This document shows, in pieces, positions 1-6,451 of a stretch of 6,955 nt of DNA. The stretch comes from Bacteroidota bacterium. Its GTDB lineage: Bacteria > Bacteroidota > Bacteroidia > 2-12-FULL-35-15. Every line of letters begins with the position of its first letter. The stretch's first letter is position 1. Location: positions 1 through 6,955 of the forward strand of contig JAHEYA010000129.1 in the NCBI GenBank assembly GCA_023251855.1. Reading direction: 5' to 3'. The notes under the pieces are model-generated. The model made no database searches, was not told the DNA's origin, and worked only from the letters and a program-made list of their open reading frames with translations. The position numbers were made by a program, and so were the translations under genes.

Positions 1-46
1 AAATGATTTGGAGATCGCAATTTTTATTCCCTTCGAATAGTAGTCA

Positions 47-3000
47 ATGAAAAAAGTTACAAGCATACTTTTTTTCTGGTTCGTTTGTTTACAAACGTTT
101 TCCCAGTGGGCATCCTACCCGCTTGGGCCGGGTGGAGCAATGGTTTGTGGTTGGGCTTGTTATACTGGGCATGTAGGGCAAGACTGGCAATATATGCCAT
201 ATAATACCAGCTATGGAAGAGATATTTATGCTGTAGCTGATGGAACAGTTGTATATATCATCACCGGCAATACAGGGTGTCATGATCCTTTCACTGATGG
301 GTGGTGGGGTCATCCAACAAATATGATAATCATAAAACATACAAATGGAAAATTTACCAGGAGCCTTCATATTAAGAATGTTGCACCCGGGATTGCTGTT
401 GGTACAGCTGTTTCTTGTGGTCAACTGATTGCGTATGTTGGCAATGTTGGATCTATTTCTCCATGCAACAATTCAAACCCTCAAATAAATGCACATTTAC
501 ATTTTGAAGTGGGAACCGGAAGAGTGGGTGGTTCCTTAACTGGGAAGTATAATCCGGCAAGTATATGGATAGGCTGCTTTCCCCCATCATGTTGTGGTCC
601 TGCGGTGCCTCCAGCTCCTTCAGTAAGTTCAAACAATTGCGGAGATAAAACTCTTACACATGGCGCTCCGCCATCAGGCACAACCTATTATTGGCAAGGA
701 ACAAGTTGCGGAACCAGTACAACAAATCCATCGGCAACCTATACAGTAAATAGTTCAGGAACGTATTATTTGAGAGCAAAAAACTCCAATGGGGTTTGGT
801 CAGCATGCAGTTCTACTTCTGTAACGGTAGATCCTGTTCCTGCCGATCCTCCAATACCAACAACAACAACCAATCAATGTGGTCCTCAAACATTAACAAG
901 AGGAAATCCACCATCAGGAGAATCCTATTATTGGCAAGGAACAAGTTGTGGAACAACTATAAGCAATGGTTCAGCATCCACTTTTTTAGCACAAACAACC
1001 GGAACATATTACTTAAGGGCAAGAACAAGTGCTGGGTGCTGGTCAAACGCTTGCTCTTCTGTAGCGGTAGCAGTTGCCCCAACGCCTGCGGCACCTCCAA
1101 TACCTTCTGTTAGCAGCAATAGTTGTGGTCCAATAACACTTACAATGGGCGCAGCCCCTCCCGGGCAAACATATTATTGGGAAGGCAACAACTGCGGAAT
1201 AAGCATGACAGATACAGCAAGTACTCATATTGCAAGCGTTTCAGGAGTATATTATCTTCGGTCGCTTAGCAATCAGGCATGTTGGTCAAATTGCTCTTCG
1301 GCTGGTGTAACAATATCTGATTGTCCCAGTAACCTAAGTGTATCAATCGGTCCTTGTCCCAACGAGATTGTTAAATTCACTTGGTTAAACTCTAATAATA
1401 ACTGGTCTTTACAAGTCTCCTTGGATTCCGCATTTGGTACATTCTCTTCTAAATCAGCACCCAATGTAACATTGCTTAATGCTCCTTCTGGTTTTACTCC
1501 GGCACTTACCATTCAAGCCAATGCAACATATTATTGGAGAATCGCCACAGGAAACATTTATACCTATGGACCAACCTTTGCAGTTCCTTTTTGTGATATT
1601 ATTGTTCCTGTTACTGTAATTACTCCATTTGCACACTGGCAAGACTCTAGCTTTATTGCAAACTTTATAGATTCAGACGATAGCCTTGGAACCGGTTTAG
1701 GTAAAAGTTATTATCGGGTAATTGATTTTAATGGAACCGAATGGAATACGAACAGGGCGCATGGTTTTGCAAACGACAACTTTGATAACACTACATTAAA
1801 TGCAGACTGGACGAACTATTCCGGAACATGGACCACTAATGCAGGATACTTGATCCAAAATAATCAAGCAGTCAATAATTCCAATTTATCAATACCTTTA
1901 ACACAAAGCCTTTCCGGCAGATATCTATATCATTGGAATGCGAAAATAGAAGGAGGAGGAAGTAACCGCCAAGCAGGCTTTCATTTTTTTAGTGATAGTG
2001 CATCATTGCCAAACAGGGGAAACTCTTATTTTGTTATGTTTAATTTGGATGAGAATAAACTGCAATTTTACAAAACAAACAACGACATTCCTGTTTTAGT
2101 AAAAAGCAAAAATTACAGTTTTGCGTCAGGACAGTTTTATGATTTTAAATTAATCTATGATCGGAATAGTGGGAAAATGGATCTGTATATCAACAATACA
2201 CTTACGGAAAGTTGGCAGGATGCAAACCCTATTAATACAGGGAAATATGTATCGTTCCGAACATCTAATTCAAGGATGATGGTTAATTATTTCAAAGCAT
2301 TTCGCTCTCGTTTACCATCAGTTATAGTTAATGTAGGTGCGGGCAACACCAACGATATACGCTTTGAAAATACATTACCAACACTGTGTGCCGGTAAAAT
2401 AGAATCTATTGTTGCCGATTCAGCGGGGAATTTGTCTACTGTGGCTGAAGCTAAAGTTAATGTTGACAGGACAGGGCCTTCACCAATAGCTTTTGTAAAT
2501 GATGGGCCAGGAGCCGACATTACTGTAACCACAGATAGTACAGGGTTAACAGCTAATTGGGCCCCATCATCCGACCCTAATTCAGGAATTGCGAAATACC
2601 ATTATTCTATTGGGATAAGTCCCGGAGATACCAGCATATGTGGGGCTACAGATAATTTTATTCAACTTCTTGGAGCAAAAAGTCCACTCCAACTAGTAAT
2701 AAACCAGATCTATTATTTTAATATTTGGTCGGAAAACGGAGCAGGACTTTTATCAACCGTCACTTGTTCAAATGGCCAAAAAGTGATACCCAATACCACC
2801 AATATTGAAGAAGAAAACTCGCTTGCGGAGATAAACCTATTTCCAAATCCATTTGATAATGAAACAACACTAAACTATAAATTATTAAAATCAGAAAAAA
2901 TTCAAGTAGTTTTGTATGATTTGGCAGGTCGAAAAATAGTAGAATTAAAAAATGAAAATCAGGGAGCCGGAGATTACAAAATAAAAATCGATGGCAATCA

Positions 3001-3085
3001 GCTGAGCCTAAAAAATGGACTTTATCTTGTTGTTTTTAAAACTGAAAAAACGAGCGCATTTATAAAAATTGAATTTAAACTTTAA
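47..3085 (+). CDS. Secreted multidomain M23-family metallopeptidase with type A T9SS sorting domain
   Basis: Predicted zinc endopeptidase, exported by Sec and then the type IX system to the cell surface or medium; the substrate (peptidoglycan cross-bridges or protein) is inferred. Signal peptide at residues 1-19/20 (hydrophobic core, then TFSQ). The M23 domain spans about 25-180: the HxxxD motif is H42/D46 (GHVGQD), H108 fits the middle conserved histidine, and HLHFEV carries H150 and H152, so the Zn ligands (H42, D46, H152) and the catalytic histidine are all present. Three Ig-like repeats follow (188-427), then an Fn3-like module (about 428-515), a beta-sandwich (518-810) interrupted by a LamG-like domain (about 574-755), an Fn3-like module (about 811-910), and a T9SS type A tail (918-1012, with FPNPF, LYDLAGR, NGLYLV). 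The start is the first ATG after two in-frame TAG codons at 38-43. The next gene begins 18 bases downstream. The family assignment is strong; the biological target is unknown. Confidence 0.9.
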   Translation: MKKVTSILFFWFVCLQTFSQWASYPLGPGGAMVCGWACYTGHVGQDWQYMPYNTSYGRDIYAVADGTVVYIITGNTGCHDPFTDGWWGHPTNMIIIKHTNGKFTRSLHIKNVAPGIAVGTAVSCGQLIAYVGNVGSISPCNNSNPQINAHLHFEVGTGRVGGSLTGKYNPASIWIGCFPPSCCGPAVPPAPSVSSNNCGDKTLTHGAPPSGTTYYWQGTSCGTSTTNPSATYTVNSSGTYYLRAKNSNGVWSACSSTSVTVDPVPADPPIPTTTTNQCGPQTLTRGNPPSGESYYWQGTSCGTTISNGSASTFLAQTTGTYYLRARTSAGCWSNACSSVAVAVAPTPAAPPIPSVSSNSCGPITLTMGAAPPGQTYYWEGNNCGISMTDTASTHIASVSGVYYLRSLSNQACWSNCSSAGVTISDCPSNLSVSIGPCPNEIVKFTWLNSNNNWSLQVSLDSAFGTFSSKSAPNVTLLNAPSGFTPALTIQANATYYWRIATGNIYTYGPTFAVPFCDIIVPVTVITPFAHWQDSSFIANFIDSDDSLGTGLGKSYYRVIDFNGTEWNTNRAHGFANDNFDNTTLNADWTNYSGTWTTNAGYLIQNNQAVNNSNLSIPLTQSLSGRYLYHWNAKIEGGGSNRQAGFHFFSDSASLPNRGNSYFVMFNLDENKLQFYKTNNDIPVLVKSKNYSFASGQFYDFKLIYDRNSGKMDLYINNTLTESWQDANPINTGKYVSFRTSNSRMMVNYFKAFRSRLPSVIVNVGAGNTNDIRFENTLPTLCAGKIESIVADSAGNLSTVAEAKVNVDRTGPSPIAFVNDGPGADITVTTDSTGLTANWAPSSDPNSGIAKYHYSIGISPGDTSICGATDNFIQLLGAKSPLQLVINQIYYFNIWSENGAGLLSTVTCSNGQKVIPNTTNIEEENSLAEINLFPNPFDNETTLNYKLLKSEKIQVVLYDLAGRKIVELKNENQGAGDYKIKIDGNQLSLKNGLYLVVFKTEKTSAFIKIEFKL
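608..1327 (+). repeat. Three tandem Ig-like repeats (about 80 codons each) inside the M23 protein gene
   Basis: Residues 188-267, 268-349 and 350-427 share one pattern: a Pro-rich lead, N-x-CG, LT-x-G, PP-x-G, YYW-x-G, a second CG, then (G)-x-YYLR, a W-S segment and a CSS motif. Cysteines recur at 198/221/254, 278/301/336 and 360/383/416, with extra ones at 331 and 412, which suggests conserved disulfides in an extracellular fold. Repeats 1 and 2 are much closer to each other at DNA level than to repeat 3. They resemble Bacteroidota Ig-like spacer/adhesion modules that sit between a catalytic domain and a T9SS tail. A role as stalk or in carbohydrate/wall binding is inference. Confidence 0.85.
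1766..2311 (+). other. LamG-like (concanavalin-type) domain region within the M23 protein
   Basis: Residues about 574-755 read as a jelly-roll domain. It opens with DNFDNTTLNADW and SGTWTTNAGYL, has the central LYHWNAKI, AGFHFF and GNSYFVMFNLDENKLQFYK strands, and closes with YDFKLIYD, GKMDLYINN and KYVSFRTSNS. This strand pattern is typical of secreted Bacteroidota proteins with LamG/DUF1080-like modules, which often bind glycans. The domain is flanked on both sides by what looks like one Ig/cadherin-like sandwich (see findings). The fold is assigned by pattern recognition, and the binding role is inferred. Confidence 0.6.
2798..3082 (+). other. Type A T9SS C-terminal sorting domain (Por secretion tail) of the M23 protein
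   Basis: Residues 918-1012 carry the conserved tail motifs: LFPNPFDNET at the first strand, VVLYDLAGRKI in the middle, and NGLYLVVF followed by a short final strand ending at the C-terminus. This domain directs passage through the outer-membrane T9SS translocon and is usually removed on export, with attachment of the cargo to the surface or release. It is the main evidence that the host has a type IX secretion system. Confidence 0.92.
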
Positions 3086-3103
3086 ACAGATCTATTTAAT
3101 ATC

Positions 3104-6100
3104 ATGAATAAAAAAACAATATCAAAAAAACTGTTCCATCTATTCGGACTTATTATTCTAATTGTTTTTGGTTTTTGTATAAATACACTAAATGCAGCAA
3201 CAATAAACAGTAAATCAATAACAGCAAATTGGTTAACAGCATCTGCTTGGGTAGGAGGTGTTGTGCCAACACAAAGTGATGTAGCAGTAATTGTTGCAGG
3301 GGCTAATTTTACTATCAATGGCAACATAAGTGTGGGTTCTGTACAAGTAAATTCAGGAGGCACACTGAATGCGGGTGCTGCAACTATTAATTTGTATGAT
3401 AACTGGTTGATCAATGGTACGTTCAACCGCGGAACCAGTACAGTTGTGTTTAGTGGCAATGCTTCTCAATCCATCAATGGATCTACGGCAATAAAATTTC
3501 AAAACATAATTAATAATAATGCCAATGGAGGTGCAGGTATGGGCGTAACGGCTAATAATACCAACACTACTATTTATGGTAATTTTGAGCAAAATGGTGT
3601 GTTTAATCGTAACAGCACGGGTTTCCCGAATGTTAAAGTAACGTTTGCAGGCACCACCATTATATCCGGTACAACCAGCCTGATCCTTCATAATATTGAT
3701 ATACTTGCAGGAGCCACTCTTAATGGAGCTACCGGAATTTCAGGTGGTTCATTTGATATGTATTTTACGGGACACTGGAATAACCTGGGAACCTTTGTTC
3801 CGGGAACAGGAACAGTAATTGTTCAATATGTTTCTTCGTATGCCACGCAGAATATAACTCCCGGAGGTAGTCCGTTTTACAATTTTAAAATAAATAAAGC
3901 TGTAAATGTGGCACCCCAAAATAATATTGTGGTTCAAAATAATTTCACCATTCTTCAAGGAACCTGGGTTGCCGGAGCTCTAAACCTTAATGTTGGAGGC
4001 GATTTTAGTAATGCAGGAACTTTTACTGCTGGTACCGGTAAAGTTATATTTGATGGAACAGCAGCTCAAAAAATAACAACAGGCGGTAGCAGTTTACATG
4101 ATTTTACTATCAATAAAGCTACAGGAAGCACTTTTCAAGGGTCGAATGTTAAAGTAACAAACAACTTAAGTCTTACCAGCGGCATATTATATACCTATGA
4201 TACCATCTCAACGATTTATGAAATGTATGTTTCAAACAATAATTCGGGAACTTCAATAACCGGTGGTACAAGCACTGAATTTGTTGTTGGAAATTTAAAA
4301 CGAAAAGTTGTTGCAGGCCTCGATACGTATGTTTTTCCCATAGGGGTGTTAAACACCTCCCCTGCAATATATCGGCCGGTTACCTACAATCAAACTACTT
4401 CAGGTGGAGCAGCATGGGTTAATATGGTTGCCGATACCTTTTCAAGTGTAACCACTGCTAAATGGTTTGTTGGAATAAGCACGGATACGCTCACGCCCAC
4501 AGGCACTATTACTTTGCCTTATGATCTGACTACTGATTTCCCAGCTGTATTTCCGGAATGTATACTTTCCATTATTCAAGGGCAAGCAGTACCTGCTTCT
4601 AATTTTAATTATGTATTAACAACAACAACACCTGCAGCAGGAGGTAGTGCAGGGTCTATTTCTGCCGCCATTCCAACAAATCTTAATCCTTTCGGATTTA
4701 TAATCGGAGAGCCCCTTCCTGTTTCAACAGGCACAACAATATGTTCGGGCACATCAGCAACATTGATGGTCAATTTTCCGAATGGCAGAACCCACTTTAA
4801 TTGGTACGACAGTATTACAGCAGGTAACTTGCTAGTGTTAAATAATCCGATGCTGGTTACCCCTAATTTAACTGCTAACACCACTTATTATGTTGAATAC
4901 TACGATTCAATTACCATGTGTGCTTCCACACGGGTGCCGGTAACTATTGCGGTTACTTCCGCTTTTATTTCCACGTTTAGTTTGCCTGATAGTATTTGCA
5001 GAGGTGAAAACACATTGATAACATTTTCGGGCACAGTAAGCACTACAGCAACTTATTATTGGGATTTTGATGGAGGTATTTTAATAAGTGGTTCAGGCCC
5101 TTCCAACCAGGTGGTGTACTGGAATGATCCGGGATTTAAAAATGTTACCTTAACAATTAATGCTAGTCCATGCAACTCGTCATTAACTTTAAATACGGTA
5201 AACGTAATGGTAGCACCAACTCCGGCAGTAATAACTTCTAATGCTTATGCAATTTGTGCAGGAGATTCAGTAATCTTATCGGCCACCGGCTCAGTTGGTG
5301 GGGATAGTGTTACTTATACTTTTTATGATTCTATTACAGGTGGTAACATTGTTGGCACTCCGCCTCTAACTGTAATCCCAAGCAAAACTACAACTTATTA
5401 TTTAGAAGTTATGAATGAACATGGCTGTAAGAGTGGCCCGGTGAGGGATTCAATTACTATAACCGTGTATCCTGCACCTAATTTACAATCCCCATATGTT
5501 GAAGGTGGTGTTATTATTTGTTATGGTACTTCAACTTCTATTCATGTGTTTGTAGATAGTTTGCCAACTGCCAATATATACTGGTGGGACAGCCAAACCG
5601 GAGGAACATTTATTTCAAGTAACGATTCTATTTTTACTCCGGTTTTATACCGCGATACTGTTTTTTGGGTAGAAGCAATCAGCATACATGGTTGTACTAA
5701 TCAAGGTGGCAGGTTCCCTGTTAATGTTATAGTAGAACAATTACCATTTGAGGTATTACAAACCAATTTAGAATACAATACCGTTTATGTTGGTCAGCAA
5801 ATGATTGTTACTGCTAATCCGGCAAATTATTCGATATACCAGTTTTATTTAAATAATCAGCTGGTGCAAGCTGATTCAAACAACACCTATAGCTCGTACT
5901 CTTTTCATAATGGTGACGTAATAAAAGTGAGTGCTATCAGTAATCTGCAATGTCAGGGGCCAATTTCAGATTCACTAAAAATTAAAGTAATCCCCATTGC
6001 AAATGCGTTCACACCCAATGGAGATGGTATAAACGATGTGTTTTTAAAAGGTATAGATTTAATTGTTATGAACCGTTGGGGACAAGAGCTATACAGAGGA

Positions 6101-6232
6101 ACAGAAGGTTGGGACGGAACTTATAAAGGAACAAAAGCGAGTCCGGGAACGTATTATTTTATAATAAAAATTACGGGTCCGGATAAAACACCAATAACTC
6201 AAACAGGCCCTATAACTGTGGTTGATGAATAA
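3104..6232 (+). CDS. Large adhesin-like surface protein with type B (gliding-motility/CHU_C) T9SS sorting domain
   Basis: Predicted 1042-residue exported surface protein with no recognisable catalytic motif. Signal peptide at residues 1-31 (KKTISKK, hydrophobic stretch, cut near LNA/AT). Residues about 35-360 are Gly/Asn/Thr-rich beta repeats with the pattern G-T-x-V-x-F-x-G, Q-x-I, F-x-N/D-F-x-IN, which suggest a beta-helix or stacked-strand adhesin. Residues about 361-535 form a region seen after such repeats (EFVVGNLKRK, TYVFPIG). Ig-like modules follow at about 536-616, 706-788 and 792-876, each with a W/F-YDS-x-T-x-G-type motif and a T-x-YY or VFWVE strand. A PKD-like module (YYWDFDGG) lies at 621-704 and another Ig-like segment at 880-962. 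The tail at 963-1042 (FTPNGDGINDVF, NRWGQELY, GWDGTYKG, PGTYYF) is a type B sorting domain. ATG 3104 is the first start after the upstream stop. It lies 18 bases downstream and is probably co-transcribed. Adhesion or gliding is inferred. Confidence 0.88.
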   Translation: MNKKTISKKLFHLFGLIILIVFGFCINTLNAATINSKSITANWLTASAWVGGVVPTQSDVAVIVAGANFTINGNISVGSVQVNSGGTLNAGAATINLYDNWLINGTFNRGTSTVVFSGNASQSINGSTAIKFQNIINNNANGGAGMGVTANNTNTTIYGNFEQNGVFNRNSTGFPNVKVTFAGTTIISGTTSLILHNIDILAGATLNGATGISGGSFDMYFTGHWNNLGTFVPGTGTVIVQYVSSYATQNITPGGSPFYNFKINKAVNVAPQNNIVVQNNFTILQGTWVAGALNLNVGGDFSNAGTFTAGTGKVIFDGTAAQKITTGGSSLHDFTINKATGSTFQGSNVKVTNNLSLTSGILYTYDTISTIYEMYVSNNNSGTSITGGTSTEFVVGNLKRKVVAGLDTYVFPIGVLNTSPAIYRPVTYNQTTSGGAAWVNMVADTFSSVTTAKWFVGISTDTLTPTGTITLPYDLTTDFPAVFPECILSIIQGQAVPASNFNYVLTTTTPAAGGSAGSISAAIPTNLNPFGFIIGEPLPVSTGTTICSGTSATLMVNFPNGRTHFNWYDSITAGNLLVLNNPMLVTPNLTANTTYYVEYYDSITMCASTRVPVTIAVTSAFISTFSLPDSICRGENTLITFSGTVSTTATYYWDFDGGILISGSGPSNQVVYWNDPGFKNVTLTINASPCNSSLTLNTVNVMVAPTPAVITSNAYAICAGDSVILSATGSVGGDSVTYTFYDSITGGNIVGTPPLTVIPSKTTTYYLEVMNEHGCKSGPVRDSITITVYPAPNLQSPYVEGGVIICYGTSTSIHVFVDSLPTANIYWWDSQTGGTFISSNDSIFTPVLYRDTVFWVEAISIHGCTNQGGRFPVNVIVEQLPFEVLQTNLEYNTVYVGQQMIVTANPANYSIYQFYLNNQLVQADSNNTYSSYSFHNGDVIKVSAISNLQCQGPISDSLKIKVIPIANAFTPNGDGINDVFLKGIDLIVMNRWGQELYRGTEGWDGTYKGTKASPGTYYFIIKITGPDKTPITQTGPITVVDE
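3437..4186 (+). repeat. Degenerate beta-strand repeats in the N-terminal half of the adhesin-like gene
   Basis: Residues about 112-361 contain at least four degenerate copies of a unit: TSTVVFSGNASQSI (112-125), a variant around 176-200, GTGTVIVQY with ITPGGSPFYNFKINKA (235-266), and GTGKVIFDGTAAQKI with GGSSLHDFTINKA (310-339). The last two copies are the clearest pair, also at DNA level near 3861-3901 and 4081-4121. Each unit ends in a short N-rich strand and is followed by NNF/NNL-type turns. This is consistent with a repetitive beta-solenoid surface region. Copy borders are approximate. Confidence 0.65.
5990..6229 (+). other. Type B T9SS C-terminal domain (CHU_C/gliding motility-associated), compact form
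   Basis: Residues 963-1042 show the hallmark AFTPNGDGINDVF, then NRWGQELY, GWDGTYKG and SPGTYYFII. Family knowledge: this domain is found on SprB-type adhesins and other large T9SS cargo. Unlike type A tails it commonly requires a cognate PorP/SprF-family outer-membrane partner. Only nine residues separate the NDVF strand from NRWG, shorter than the usual spacing in this family as I know it. Confidence 0.9.
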
Positions 6233-6265
6233 AAAAGGGGAAATATTCGACCGGCTAACAACAAT

Positions 6266-6394
6266 ATAGAACGCTGATAACGCTGATGGATATGATAAAC
6301 ACAGATAAAATAAATGGTATTTAAATCTATATTTTATGATTAACAAAAATAAAAATCATACTTATCATAAAAATCTGCGTCATCTGTGTTCTAT
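6266..6394. repeat. Imperfect inverted repeat with 9-base-periodic arms (palindromic intergenic element)
   Basis: The left arm at 6266-6299 pairs with the reverse complement of 6361-6394 at 26 of 34 positions, with both ends starting ATAGAAC. Each arm is itself made of degenerate 9-base units ending in GAT. Left: AACGCTGAT twice in perfect tandem (6270-6287), then GGATATGAT (6288-6296). Right, read on the minus strand: AACACAGAT, GACGCAGAT, TTTTATGAT, AAGTATGAT (6390 down to 6355). A smaller nested pair, TATGATT (6335-6341) and AATCATA (6354-6360), lies near the centre. It sits wholly between genes. It resembles dispersed intergenic palindromes that I recall from other Bacteroidota genomes. 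A role as terminator, RNA structure or non-autonomous mobile element is unproven. Confidence 0.75.
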
Positions 6395-6451
6395 TCGATT
6401 GGAGGAATAGTTACGAGAATTAATTTTTTTTCAAAAAGTGTTTACTGATTT

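Noticed and set aside
1..46. Bacteroidota-type promoter (TTTG near -33, TAnnTTTG near -7) before the M23 gene
   Set aside because: TTTG occurs at 7-10, but the downstream stretch near 25-35 matches the -7 consensus poorly. With only 46 bases of upstream sequence it cannot be supported.
796..1113. Alternative plus-strand frame of 105 codons within the Ig repeats
   Set aside because: It has a low-complexity Ser/Asn/Cys composition produced by reading the repeats out of frame. The main frame is clearly coding.
6233..6265. Classic intrinsic terminator directly after the adhesin stop codon
   Set aside because: No GC-rich stem with a T-tract is visible just after the stop. Only the longer, weaker inverted repeat further downstream could act this way.
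6089..6346. Minus-strand reading frame of 85 codons overlapping the adhesin 3' end and half of the inverted repeat
   Set aside because: It has no recognisable domain, and it overlaps the strongly supported type B tail on the other strand. It is best explained as a shadow frame.
6401..6406. GGAGGA as a Shine-Dalgarno site for the TPR gene
   Set aside because: It lies 45 bases before the ATG at 6452, far outside useful spacing, and no start codon follows it at the right distance.
6395..6451. Promoter for the TPR gene between the inverted repeat and its start
   Set aside because: No convincing TAnnTTTG element with a TTTG partner was found, only AT-rich sequence.
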